In this document: piece after piece, positions 1 to 12,087 of the stretch
Layout of the letters: each line of letters opens with the position of its first letter
Numbering within the stretch: the first letter of the stretch is position 1
Position numbers and translations under genes: made by a program
Notes under the pieces: model-generated
Seen by the model: the letters and a program-made list of their open reading frames with translations, nothing else
Told to the model about the DNA's origin: nothing
Database searches by the model: none
Assembly: GCA_958430865.1 (NCBI GenBank)
Contig: CAUDNR010003068.1
Coordinates: 1 to 39,299, forward strand
Source of the DNA: Entrophospora sp. SA101
Lineage: Eukaryota > Glomeromycota > Glomeromycetes > Entrophosporales > Entrophosporaceae
Direction: 5' to 3'
Length of the DNA: 39,299 nt

Positions 1-1158
1 TTAATAAGATAATGTTGGATTTTATGGGCTTCTATATTATTAGGATTATGTATTGAAACTTGTTCATTCATTGCTGAAACTGGATGGCATTCAACTTTTT
101 TAGCTATACAACTTGCAAAATGTTTTACTGTTGATAAAAATGTAGCATCTAGCCTTCTTTTTTCATGAATATCATGAATATCATCAATATTAAATATAAA
201 CAAATGATGTATCTAAAATTATAAATAAATTAATATTTAACAAAAGTATATATGAATAATTAACAACTTTATACATTTAATTTAAAATAATGTAGTTGCT
301 CACCTACTAATAAAGCACGAATGTGCAATTTTTATTTAATAATATATAATAAAATTAAATTTAAAAGGTGGGGCAAAGTTTGGTCACGATGTATATACAT
401 GTGGGTAAAGTTTTTATAACATGAGGGAATTATTTATGTATTTAAAATATGTATAAAAATAAATTCTTAATAAATAAAACTAACAATCTTTTGCAAAAAA
501 AAAAAAAAAAAAAAATTTAAAATAATTATTTATAGATCCAGAGTGAATGTTTGCTAAATTTTTTTTATGATTGGCAATTGTTTTATAGTTTGCACATATT
601 CCAGCATTTGATAAAGTATTTATTGCAATAGAACTAGTACCAGATGATACAAGATATAAACCAATATCAAGTTTAATAGAATTAGCAAATTTATTTCTAA
701 GGCCAGCTAATAAATAACAAAATCCAACAATTGATTTTTTTGCTTCTTCTTGGTTGGTTGTAGAACATCTTTCAGGGACCAATGCATTTGTTAATTCTTC
801 AAAAAAGCCTTCAAGTAATGGATCTTGTTCTGTTAGCAATTTTGAAAATTATCTGGATTTAATTCCATTGTTTCATTTTCTTGTTTTTGTTTATCTTATG
901 AGCATGCAATCTGAGTTTCCTAATTGATAGGTTATTTAATGCTCAACACACAGCCTACCTGATGATTTATGGTCAAGTTAAATAAAAATTGACTTTTATC
1001 TTCCTGGATAAAATAGTCCCTAGGTTCTATGTAAATAGTTATATCCCAAAGGTGTCCCTTTGAGATGTGTTTCAATAATTAAGGTTGTAGTTTCTTGCTG
1101 AGTTCAGCAAAGGTTTCCCTTTTACAGGTGATTAGTTTAAATTAAAGATTAATATTTT

Positions 1159-1338
1159 TAGAGTAAAATATGTTATGTGTTTTATTAGCGATGACAATAG
1201 TAATAGTATTATTACAGTAGTGTTAATTATTAGATCAATAATTAAAAGATTATTATGAACCTAATGATTCTGACTTGGTCTAAAACCAAGTCTTTTTATA
1301 CCTCTTGGGGTATTACAAATAACATTACTTTTACTCTA
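1159..1338. mobile_element. MITE-like inverted-repeat element (about 180 bp)
   Basis: The left arm 1159-1180 (TAGAGTAAAA then TATGTTATGTGT) matches the reverse complement of 1315-1338 at 20 of 22 positions, with a 2-base insertion in the right arm. Both arms begin with TA, as expected for a TA target-site duplication of a Tc1/mariner-type element. The interior holds a strong hairpin and no coding capacity. It lies inside the decayed gene at 1-2222. No second copy was seen in the window. Confidence 0.45.
1272..1292. repeat. Perfect 8-bp-stem hairpin
   Basis: GACTTGGT (1272-1279) and ACCAAGTC (1285-1292) are exact reverse complements around a 5-base loop, CTAAA. A T5 run follows. The hairpin lies inside the inverted-repeat element at 1159-1338 and is probably part of its structure. 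Confidence 0.6.
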
Positions 1339-2222
1339 TTTTGTCCAATAAAATATGCTTATTAATGCTAACCAAATATTTGGATCAACTGAGCATTACA
1401 AAAGGATAATTAATAATTCAAAATAAATATTTGCATCAGCTGAATAAGTTCTTGAAATATAAATATAGAAATATGAACATGAATAATTGTTCGTGTGATA
1501 CTCTGTAGTAGTTTCACAAAATATAAAAATAAAAAATAGAAATGATGTGGTGACGGTCACGTGACCCATAGTAATTCGGTTTGGTTGGATCGGCAAAGTG
1601 GGGACCTCTCTATCGGTCCTTATTTTACTATCTCACAATATATAACTTTGGTTAATCGTTGAATTTGCATAAGGAATGACCTGTCAACTTTATTTGATAA
1701 ATTGTAATTAGTAATGAGTTTTCTTGAAGTTGATAAATTTTATATTTTGGATACAATTACCTTCTTCAATTTCAGGCTCATCTTCAATTAATGTTATTTC
1801 ATTCTGTTGTTCAATTTGTTTTTGCATTTGATAAATTTTGTTTATTAATGAATAAAATCATCATTAGACATAGTTATAGAGTCATCAGTAATATTAACAT
1901 AAATATCATTCAATGAAACATCAATCAACATAGTATTTTGATTGTTTAAATTGTCTAATAAATTTTTAATGGTAAAAATATTATTTTGTTCATTGATATT
2001 TTTATTTACAAAAGCAATGCATTTTTTTCCCTTAGCAGGCTCACATACTTGCAAATAATGAGGAAGACATAACTGTGATTCATTAACTATCAAATAATCA
2101 AAATTAGAAAAAGTTCCAGAATTAATTGATTTTGTATAAACAGTTTTATTAAAGTTTCTGTAAGGGCCTGAATTTTCACAACTAGTAACTAAGCAAGGAC
2201 CTTGATTAGGATTGCGAGGCAT

Positions 2223-3062
2223 CTTTAAAAAAATAAATTGTTTAGTTTATTATATAATTATAAGTTAAATTATTTTACAATTAAAATTATTTTGTATTTT
2301 TCCGTATATATAATAAAAGATTGTATTAGTATAATGATAATGATAAATATGACGCATTAAATAAATACGTGTGTAAATCGTGTAACGTGATAATTTCGAA
2401 TGTCGATCAAAAACAAAATTCCACTATGCTTCCCTAATACTAAGCTTTACACTGGATGAATGTCAATCCGGATCTGCAGAAGAAATTTTTTAATACAATT
2501 TAATTTGGAATGTTTAAACAATATTATAAATATTCTAAAGGACAGCTTGATGAATCAAGATCAGTTAGAATAATATTTTATACAATAAATACAATGAAAT
2601 TTGTCTCTTCAACAATTACTGTAAGTGCTTATTCGCACCAACGTATTATTAAAATTTGCAAATCTCAAACAAAGTCACAATTATTAGTAACTATTAATAT
2701 GATTCAATTTAAAGTATCAAAGCTAGGATCAATGTTACGTTTACTTGCATTACAAATATATATTAGAATTAGATTCTCGACAAATTAATTAGATATAGAA
2801 ATAGTCTGCCAGATTAATCTTATGACTCGATAAAGATAAATAGGTATTATTTTTGCTGGGGCTATTGGATCAGGGGGAAAACTAAGCTAAATTAGAACTT
2901 TTCTTTTTCAAAAAAAAAAGAAGAGATTGTGTTACGAATAATTAATTATTTCTTTTTCTTTTTTTTCCTTTTTGTCTTAATATCATTATTACCTTTCATA
3001 CCTTCAATAAATAAAATTTATCAAAGTATTTTCTTGCCTTCTTCATTTGAATCTACTTAAAG
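2223..3062. other. Intergenic, includes CHD1 upstream region
   Basis: No recognisable gene. An ATG-started ORF at 2510-2788 (92 codons, plus) has no motif I know and is probably chance. A pyrimidine-rich tract at about 2948-2978, upstream of the CHD1 start, is the only promoter-like feature. Confidence 0.4.
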
Positions 3063-6000
3063 ATGACAGGTAAGTAATCACTAAAATATTCATAAACATG
3101 CATTCATTTTTATTCATATTCATTAGTTACATATTGGTTCGAAAAATGATTTCTATATATTCTTTGACAATTTTTAAACCTTCTCATTCAAATACATCAA
3201 CTTAAAAAAACCATTTCATGTCATATAATGTTATTGATGCCATTTAAGACTTCATTGTATTCTTGTAACATTACTCTTAAATTTTTATTTATGTCGAATC
3301 CTTTATCATTTTATGTTCACGTTTTCACCTTTGGTGACTTTAATTCTTCCTTAAATCTATATACCATAAAAATAAATCCTTATTTTTTGAATAGTCGATT
3401 GATTACTCTTTTTAATTCCCTTATTATTTCTTCTATTCACATTGTTTTATAAGTTTTATGTTAATATGCAGCGATCATCTTTTCACTATCTAGAGAGAAA
3501 CAATCACAAGTTTATAGATTTATGATTCTTCGTGTTTTTTTTTATTCTGCTTCTTTCTTTACTCATATTTTGTTCATAAATTTAATTTTACACGTTATTC
3601 ATATTTCTTTTACTTATATCTTGATATATAATGTAGCATTATTTATTATCAAAAAACCCAACTTTCTAGGATTGGTTCTCTCTCATTTTTCTTACGATAA
3701 TTAATTAATTGTTCATTAATTATTCATGTGTTATTACTTTATTATACATGCATTATTATTTATTAATAGGTTCAGAATTTATGAATGTTGACACTGAACT
3801 CCATAGTTTCAGAAGACTCAGCCGAGTGACGTCCAAAGGACAGAATATTAATTATAAAGTATAATTAATTACTCTAATGACTCTTTCCTCATTTACTCTT
3901 ACTAATTGTTTAATTTATATTTATATCACTTACCAATTCTATTATTATTATTATTGACTCTTTCGTTAGATTTCTTCCTCTTCTTCTTCGTCCGAAGAAG
4001 ATGGTAGACCAAAAAATCCAGGATCTTCTGAAAAAAGATTGAAGTCTGAAAAATCAAGAGATGGTAAAATACAAGGTATTAATTGTATGGTTGGTTAGAA
4101 TCACGACAAAAATTATTTAGTTTTGCTTAATTCAATTACAATTCCTTCGACCATTATCTTCCTAAATCTTCTGTCTTTTATTTATAATAGATTATTGGGG
4201 TAGTTCTAGTTCATCATCACAAACCAGTAAAAATACTTCTTCGCAACCTGAACTATCAGACGATCAAGGGCGACATTCTTCTTCAAAAGTCGCATCATCT
4301 AAAAAAAGTAAATATTTCATTAATCCAAATGATTGCATAATTAAGGACAGATATTCCAAAAGAACTAGAACTATAAAAAACTACAATGAGGATGAGTTAG
4401 ATAAACAGCTTGGCCTTGAAGCGGATTATAACGACGAAGAGGGTGATGATTCTCAATTTTATGAAAACCCACAACCGGAAGAAGGTAAAAGAACAATCAC
4501 ATTATTCAAATCAATACTCTCTTACTAAAAAAAGTATTACTTATCAACTAATCTTACTATTTCTCTCTTTGTTTCATCCGCATCGTTATAGAGGAGCATA
4601 ATATTGAGAGTGTACATGACATTAAAAGAATAGAAGGAGGGGATGGTAAGTTGTTTAACATTGTTAATACAAATAAATAATAAGTTGAATTCATTATAAG
4701 TTCTGAACTTTGTCATATGGATTCTGATGATAATATAGGTTCCAAGAATTCAGATGACCCTAAAACAAACATGGTATTTCTAATAAAATGGAAAGGATGG
4801 AGCCATCTGCATAATACTTGGGAAACTTTTGAAAACTGCCATGGTTTAAAAGGCTTCAAAAAATTGGAAAACTATGTCAAAAATTATTTGTCCGAACAAT
4901 ATTTGTTGAATGAAAGTCCTGAAGACAAGGAAAATATTGATGTTAATGTGGAAATGTCTAGAGAAATGTTAAAGGATTACAAGACAGTCGAAAGAATTAT
5001 ATCTAAAAGAATTGCACCTCGTATTGAAGATAACCGTCCTGGAGTTGAATATTTATGCAAATTCAAACGTTTGCCATATCAGGATTGTACTTGGGAACCA
5101 GTTAACCTCATTCAAAACGAATTTCGATCTGAAATTGTCGCATATAATCATCGTAATGTCAACCAACGTATCCCTCATAAAAGCAGCCTTTTGTCAAAAC
5201 ATAGGCCAAACTTTAAACCAATGACACAACAACCTTCTTACTTGAGTGGTGGCGAATTAAGAGATTTTCAACTTACTGGTCTAAACTGGCTTGCTCATTT
5301 ATGGGCTCGTAATGAAAATGGTATTCTGGCTGATGAAATGGGTTTAGGGAAAACAGTCCAAGCAATCTCCTTCTTATCTTATCTGTATCATTCTTTGCAT
5401 CAGTATGGTCCTTATTTGATAGTGGTTCCACTATCAACAATTGGCTCTTGGCAAAATGAATTTCAAATTTGGGCACCTGATCTTAATGTCATCTATTATA
5501 CTGGACCTTCTCAAAGTCGTGAAGTAATAAGAGAACATGAATTTTTTGTTCCATATTCATCATCAAAAAAATTAAAATTCAATGCCTTGGTGACAACTTA
5601 TGAATTCATTCTTAAGGATCGTAAAGAACTAGGAAATATTAAATGGCAATATTTGGCAGTTGATGAAGCGCATCGATTGAAAAACAGCGAATCACAACTC
5701 CATGAAGTATTGTCTACTTTTCATACATCTAATCGACTTTTAATAACAGGCACACCATTGCAGAATTCAGTTAAAGAATTATGTGCATTGGTTAATTTTC
5801 TTATGCCTAATTTTTTAATCGCTTCTGACATTGACATTGATGCACCTGATGAGGAACAGGAAATAAAAATTCGTGAACTTCATAAAAGTCTTGAACCCCA
5901 TATGCTTAGGCGACTAAAGAAAGATGTAGAAAAATCACTTCCACAAAAGACTGAAAGAATACTTAGAGTTGGTCTCTCACCATTACAAACGCATTATTAT

Positions 6001-8605
6001 AAAAATATTCTTACCAAAAATTTTAATGTACTTAATGAAGGTGTTACCGGCTCTTCACAAATGAGTTTATTAAATATTGCTATTGAATTGAAAAAAGCTA
6101 GTAATCATCCATTCTTATTTCCTAATGCTGAATCTCCAACCAATACTAGAGAAGATCAACTACGAGGTTTAATCATGAGTAGTGGGAAAATGGTGTTACT
6201 AGACAAATTGCTCACCAGATTAAAGGAATCTAATCATCGTGTTCTTATATTTTCTCAGATGGTCCGTTTGTTAGATATCTTGACAGATTATTTGAGGTTA
6301 CGTGGATATCAACATCAACGTTTAGATGGCGGCGTTCCTTCTGAAGCTCGCAAAAAAGCAATTGAACATTTTAATGCAACAGATTCAGCGGATTTTGTCT
6401 TTCTTTTATCAACTAGAGCTGGAGGATTAGGTATTAATCTCAATACAGCCGATACAGTAATCATATTTGACTCAGATTGGAACCCACAAAATGATCTCCA
6501 AGCAATGGCAAGAGCACATCGAATTGGTCAAAAAAATCATGTAAATGTTTATCGATTTGTGACAAAAGATACTATGGAAGAAAGCATCCTTGAACGTGCA
6601 AAGCGTAAGATGGTTTTGGAGTATTGTATTATCAAACAAATGGACACGTCTGGTAAAAGCATTTTGCAGAGAAATACCAAGACTGCCACTAAAGCATCAG
6701 ACAATTTTAGTCGTGAAGAATTATCGGCAATATTAAAATTTGGTGCTCAAAATATGTTCAAAGAAAGTGATAACACTAAAAAGCTTGATGATATAGATCT
6801 TGATGACATACTTGCGCGTGCTGAAACTCATGACACTATTGGGGATCAGGGTAGTAGTAGCTTTGGTGGCGAAGAGTTCCTAAAACAATTTCAAGTTGCA
6901 GATTTTGGTGGTGGGGATTTAAGCTGGGATGAAATAATTCCAAAAGACGAAATATATAAACTTTCATCAAGTCAGCAATCTTCTATTTCAATTGAAGAAG
7001 AAGAAGAGCAATATAAATTGGGAATGAAACGAAGGAGTGATAATAGTAATAACAATAATATAAAATCTGAATCTGAATCTGAAAGTGATTATTCAAATAA
7101 CTCGAGGAAAAAGGCTGGTTCAAATCATAAAAAAAAACCTGCTCATAAGAATGACGGATCAAAGAAGCAAAAAACCAAGCGTCAAAAACTCGGTGATTCA
7201 GATACAAGCGCAAGTTCAAGTTTTGTTTCTGATGATTACCTTGGTTCAGAATGTAGTGATAAACATCCAAAAACAACTAAAAAAACTAACAACAAAAAAG
7301 GTAATGATGCACTTAAATTTACAAATTTTTGGAATAAACTTTTTTTTTTGAAAAGTCAAGTTGTTTAACAATTTTTTTCTAGGTGCAAATGATGCAGAAA
7401 AATCAAGATCACAATCAGATGTTGATGAATCTGACAGTAACCAATCTTCCATAAAACGTGTCTCGTCCAGTTCAGGCAAGGAGTTAAGTCTAAAAGAAAT
7501 TAGAGCACTAATTAGAGCAGTAATGAAATTTGGTGATATAAATCAACGTTATGATGACATAGTTGCAGATGCCAAATTGACAGGAAAAAGTAAAGAAAAT
7601 TTGATAAGGATATATAACGAGCTATTTGATACTTGTGAATCTGCAATAAGATCTCACGAAGATTTGAATGACTCGCATTCAAACTCTCGTGGGAGAGCGA
7701 TCATGACTTCTTATAGAGGAATTGAGAAAATTAATGCTGGCTCGTTTATACAAAGAATTATTGACCTCAGAGCAGTTAACAGTCTTGAAGCAATAAATGA
7801 CCCATCACGCTTTACAATCAGTTTTTCCCCAAAGCCTGTAGGTAGTTGGTTCACAGAATGGGGTCAAGAGGAAGATTCCTTAATTATCTCAGGCATACAT
7901 AAACATGGATACGGAAACTGGCAAACTATTCGTGAAGATCCAGATTTGGGACTTCAAGAAAAACTTTCTGTTGATAAGGATGATGCCACTCTACGAGCCT
8001 CCAATATAGCAAAGGTAGCTCGTAGAACAGAATATTTATTGAAAGTGATCAGAGAGTGGGTTGAAGAAAATCAACAAAAGGTGAGGGTGTTTATTAAATT
8101 TATTTATAAACTTAATTTGTTCAGTAAAAAGTAATAATATTTTTATATTTATAATAAAAATATCGAGGCCCAAAATGATGCAAACGATGAAGAAGTGAAA
8201 ATAAACCTTGTATGCAAAGAGTTGCTGCGCTCAGTCAAAGATAGTCTCCAATGGCTAAAAAAAGTAATTTTATGATTCTGATTATTTTATTAAAAAACTT
8301 TTTATGGAAAAAATATAATGAATAGTTATTTGTTTATTTTGCAAATTAAAATATCTATTTTTTTATAAATTTAGGAGTCAATAAAACATGAGGGAAAAGA
8401 AAAGGCCAGATTGATTAAAGAACACATGAAAATAATCGGATCTAAAATTGATGAGATACTTTCTACAAAGTCTGTTGGGGAACGAGATGAGTGGAAACAT
8501 AATCTATGGAGATTCGTTACTTATTTTTGGCCACGAGAAGTTGATGCTGATCAATTGATTGTTTTACGAGATAAACTCATTGCTGCTGAATCAGAAAAGT
8601 CATAA
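3063..8605 (+). CDS. CHD1: CHD1-type chromodomain helicase DNA-binding chromatin remodeler
   Basis: An ATP-dependent nucleosome-spacing enzyme of the nucleus. I rebuilt nine exons: 3063-3069, 3770-3858, 3970-4075, 4191-4484, 4592-4645, 4739-7300, 7383-8080, 8168-8263 and 8375-8605. They total 4137 bases, an in-frame 1378 residues, close to yeast Chd1 (about 1470). All introns are GT-AG. Domains in order: Ser/acidic N-terminus; double chromodomain (about 168-230, with [16 protein letters not shown]; about 264-316); Snf2 ATPase with DEMGLGKT at 382-389 and DEAH at 492-495; helicase lobe 2 with [11 protein letters not shown] at 741-751 and ARAHRIGQ at 774-781; acidic/basic linker; SANT-SLIDE DNA-binding region (about 1070-1260); C-terminal helical CHCT domain (about 1271-1378). 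The ATG at 4717 that opens the long ORF is intronic, because the acceptor at 4737-4738 keeps the chromodomain frame. The least certain part is the 7-base first coding exon. Confidence 0.93.
3070..3769 (+). other. Unusually long first intron of CHD1
   Basis: This is 700 bases, against 82-115 for the other seven CHD1 introns. It begins GTAAGT and ends ATAG. Small ORFs inside it (for example 3228-3452 and 3522-3704) are hydrophobic, AT-driven and unrecognisable. It may hold regulatory DNA, but I see no specific site. Confidence 0.6.
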
Positions 8606-9591
8606 ATTTTTCCTTTGAAGAATCAAAACAAAATACACATATTAGATTAATTGTATTTTTTGTGGTTGATAAGCAAAATTATATTGCAATTTTTATTTTT
8701 TATAATATACCAAAGCTAATTGTAATTTAACATAGGATAATGATTAATTAATTAATTATCCTTTGTTATTTATAGTAAAAGAATGGGGCAGACAAAATGA
8801 TAAATTTGCTAACATCGCAATTGTTTTTCCATTCCCAAATAAAAAAAAAAATTTACATCAAACAAAATAGCATAGTGAACGTTTGTTGTTACACGAACTG
8901 TTGTACAGAACTCATTGCTTCTGAAACTTCGCCAGTATATAGTTGTTATCTCTCTAGATTGGAGATCAAGTTCAGATCCAATTCAAATCCAGTTTATCAC
9001 TTACTTTTTATTGCCAGAATGTTTGCCGTGTATTGTAAAGCTACATTGCACGATATAAAAAATTAGTGTAACATTTCAATATTATTACTAAATCGTTGAT
9101 CTGATTCGTCGTGTAACTATGTAGTACAAAAAATGGATAAATTACACAGGAATCACTGGACAACATCCACCCAAAGAGAACGGCGAAAACCCATCACTCG
9201 TCGTAAAAATCATCACCTATAATCTGTATGTATTAGTAATAACAAGTATTTGCAACGTGTACCTTTAAATGTTAGATGCTAATTTTTTTTTTTAATATAT
9301 TATTTCACTTTTATTGTAATAATCTTTTTTAGTATACCTTATGGAGTTATCAGGACAACATACCTTATCATTTTGGAGTTATCTAAAGTGGCATTCTAAA
9401 TAGTTGCCTCTTTAGTGGCTAGAAAGCAAAATCGAAGGCAGACACGTAACGAATTACAAATTTAAAAAAATAAGGAAAAAGAATTTGCCATTAAAGAAAG
9501 TAATAAACCTGTTTGGATGACCAAAATACTCAATTTAATTCTAACATTGGAGAAACTGAACCCGAAGCTTTGTACAAATATTAAATCATCC
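8606..9591. other. Intergenic region downstream of CHD1
   Basis: About 1 kb without a recognisable gene. Near-palindrome 8734-8762 (AGGATAAT...ATTATCCT around TAAT repeats) is a possible 3' processing or termination structure for CHD1. The 89-codon ORF at 8797-9066 has no family feature. Confidence 0.4.
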
Positions 9592-9891
9592 TTAATTAAA
9601 AAAGGGCAACACTCCATCCTTGTGGACGAAATGACTTAAGCCTGGTTCATGTAAAAAAGATTGCATACCTGGTTTCAACCGTCTTTGTAATTGGGTGTAG
9701 CAATCAGTTTTTATATGATGCAAAGATGGTGGTTGCCAGCCATCATCAAGTTGCAGCCACGGATAAGACATTCTAGCGATTCGCGGGAAGGGTCTGTAAC
9801 TCAGGAAGGTTTTCTTTGAAGAATTTAAAGAACTCAAAGTTCTAGGCATAGGCCCACTTTTTCCAGGTTTTTTGGACGCATCAGTACTCAT
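9592..9891 (-). CDS. Uncertain small hypothetical protein (99 aa)
   Basis: From the ATG at 9891 this reads MSTDASKKPGKSGPMPRTLS and ends at 9592. It has a basic, Ser/Pro-rich N-terminus and a more hydrophobic C-terminal half containing YPWLQLDDGWQPPS. The frame stays open upstream of this ATG to about 9954, with a possible acceptor (GTGTCAG) near 9953, so it may instead be the last exon of a larger gene. A donor-like GTATGC inside the ORF is unlikely to be used, because the intron would be only 27 bases. Composition is more balanced than the surrounding AT-rich DNA, which argues mildly for coding. I do not recognise a family. Confidence 0.3.
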   Translation of the reverse strand: MSTDASKKPGKSGPMPRTLSSLNSSKKTFLSYRPFPRIARMSYPWLQLDDGWQPPSLHHIKTDCYTQLQRRLKPGMQSFLHEPGLSHFVHKDGVLPFFN

Positions 9892-10892
9892 TGCCAGGAG
9901 AATTGTCTCCAGGCGCTTGGACGAAGTGAAAGGATATTTTATTAAATCTGACACCCGAGTTCAATATGTTAGATTTAATCATTATTTATTTTTCAACTCT
10001 TCATGGTTTTAGTATATTACTTGGGCGATGTAATTTATTAATATATTCAAATAATAATAACACATAACCATCATGAATATTGTATATAATAGATATAATA
10101 CAATAGTTGGGAACAAAGGTATTCATGCGACAAGGAAACGATAAAGAAAAGATATGTTTTATTTATTTTGTGATAATCGTCCGTGGAGTATATCATAGTA
10201 TTAGTGGTAATAAATCTTATTTTTATTATTATAGAGACAAAGATAATTTGGAATTCACAGGAGGCCATTTTAATAAACAATTGGTCTTTTGTTGAAGTGT
10301 ATAAATTGGTTAGGAAAATTTAATTTTTCTAAACATTTTTTTACTTTAAAAAATTCAATGATTATTCTAAATTTATTCTTTAATATGGCATTTTTATCAA
10401 TTGGAATATTGATGTTTTTATATGATTAATATTTACAGCGTGTGTGTCATGAAAAATTAAGTTGAATTAAACTTATTTTATGTTCTATAATAAAATTTCT
10501 TTTAAATAAATTAATATAATATTATCGAATTATTGGCAATTTAAAATTATTTTATCAATACTATTATTTTCCATTACTATTTTGAATTTGGAGCGAATTT
10601 TTTGATCAGATTAAATTAAATTATAATAAATGCAAAAAATCAATCCTATATTGTTTTAGTTTTTTGGGTCTACATTTGGGCAGAATTTTTATAAAACATA
10701 TTAATTAAGTGTAGGGGTATGTCGAATGATTTCCGGGCCATAATAATACATCTTTCAGAGATCAAAGATCGGCGGCCTTTTTGTTATCAACACCCCATTT
10801 GTACAAAATTCCATCCATCTTGATTCTTGGGTGTCACGTTATACGTTCAAAAAATTAACCAGCCACTTTTCGAAATCTTTCCATCGGATATC
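9892..10892. other. Intergenic, includes HIS3 upstream region
   Basis: No gene is supported. A comparatively GC-rich patch at about 10725-10775 (CCGGGCC, then GATCGGCGGCC) 120-170 bases before the HIS3 start may be its promoter. No Gcn4-type TGACTCA site is visible here. Confidence 0.4.
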
Positions 10893-11784
10893 ATGAATAA
10901 TAATAATAACAATGTTCTTCTTGAAACTAATGGACGAACATCAACAATTATCCGTAAAACAAATGAAACAAATATTTCAATTGAATTAAATTTAGATTCT
11001 ATTGGAGATCAATTAATTAAAATAGATTCTGGAATTGGGTTTTTAGATCATGTAAGAAGAATAAAATATAGATGACAAATACTAATAAATATTAATGATG
11101 TTGATGATGACAAAGGTGATAAATTATTGATGACTTTTTAGATGTATCATGCACTTGCTAAACATTCTGGTTGGTCCTTAAGTTTAAAGTGTACAGGAGA
11201 TTTGTATATTGATGATCACCACACAGCAGAGGATACAGCTATTGCATTGGGAATGGCATTTAAAGATGCTTTGGGAGCACCAAAAGGAATTAAAAGATTT
11301 GGATATGCATATGCACCATTAGACGAGGTAACAATGACTATATTTTTTTATCATAATAAGAAAAAAAAGAAGAATTTATTGTTATTATTATTATTATTAA
11401 GTTGTTAATTATTATTTTTTTTTTTGGTAGGCATTATCTAGAGCAGTTGTTGATATATCAGGAAGACCATTTGCAGATATTAATCTTGAGTTGAAACGTG
11501 AAAAGATTGGAGATTTATCAACTGAGATGTTGCCTCATGTTTTATCATCTTTTGCTACAGCAGCAGGAATTACATTGCATGTTGATGTGTTGAAAGGGAA
11601 AAATGATCATCACAGGTTTAATTTTAGAATTTATGAATGAATAGTTGATGGATTTTCTCTCACTTTGTTTTATTTTTATTTATTTAGAGCTGAATCATCT
11701 TTTAAAGCACTCGCTGTAGCTATACGTCAAGCAATTGAAATAACTGGCACTAATGATATACCTAGTACAAAGGGAGTATTATAA
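10893..11784 (+). CDS. HIS3: Imidazoleglycerol-phosphate dehydratase (histidine biosynthesis)
   Basis: Converts imidazole-glycerol phosphate to imidazole-acetol phosphate, a middle step of histidine synthesis, in the cytosol. Four exons (10893-11051, 11142-11327, 11431-11615, 11688-11784) join in frame to 627 bases, 208 residues, the usual fungal size (yeast 220). Family signatures are intact. GIGFLDH ends exon 1 and joins [19 protein letters not shown] at 77-84 supplies a metal-binding His/Glu set, and [16 protein letters not shown] at about 170-185 supplies the second. All introns are GT-AG with clean phase. The start MNNNNNN was chosen because the conserved R-x-T-x-E-T region begins about 20-30 residues later. 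An upstream in-frame TTG at 10827 is unlikely. The gene is convergent with the Skt5-like gene, 303 bases apart. A complete second copy exists at 36222-37113. Confidence 0.95.
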
Positions 11785-12087
11785 TCATAATCATAATAAT
11801 CATCATCATAATGTAACTCTGGAGGTCATTGTTTCAATTGACTGTTTGCATGTGTATTTTTTAACAATCATTATAGCTATTGAAAGAAAAAAAACATATT
11901 TTGCATATTTTGTGTATTTTGTTTATTATTATTTCAATTATAATTACAATTATTAAAAAAGAAAGAGTATATGTATGCATGTGTTGTGTATTTATTTATA
12001 AATTTACAATTGACTTGCTTTCCTACAATATATATAAATGTGTGTAAATAAACATGATTGAAATTTTTTTTTAAAAAAAAAAGGCGA

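Larger units (their letters stand above)
1..2222 (-). pseudogene. Decayed multi-exon gene of a multicopy, transposon-like family (Glomeromycotina type)
   Basis: Pieces of one minus-strand gene are visible in order. The first (2222-1845) starts MPRNPNQGPCLVTSC and has a zinc-binding-like set: CLVTSC and, 50 residues on, LCLPHYLQVC. A short charged exon (about 1830-1766) ends at a GT donor. Two further pieces are at about 890-840 and 839-520. The last (212-1) follows an AG acceptor at 214-213, reads LFIFNIDDIHDIHEKRR, and runs off the window edge. The first piece hits TAA after DDFIH and continues two bases out of frame. Another frameshift lies near 840, where NPDNFQN should join LLTEQDPLLEG. 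This combination resembles large repeat families I associate with Rhizophagus genomes, but I cannot name the family. The roughly 900-base space between pieces contains a small inverted-repeat element. The decay is visible; the family assignment is recall and inference. Confidence 0.5.

Noticed and set aside
3136..3142. GGTTCGA resembling a tRNA B-box
   Set aside because: The flanking bases do not form a T-arm or acceptor stem, and it lies in CHD1 intron 1.
4717..4738. ATG at 4717 as the CHD1 start
   Set aside because: It lies in intron 5; the acceptor at 4737-4738 joins exon 5 in frame and completes chromodomain 1.
6464..6472. TGACTCA (Gcn4-type site)
   Set aside because: It is inside CHD1 coding sequence (IIFDSDWNP region), not in the HIS3 promoter.
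8797..9066. 89-codon ORF downstream of CHD1
   Set aside because: No family features; follows an A-rich stretch; probably chance.
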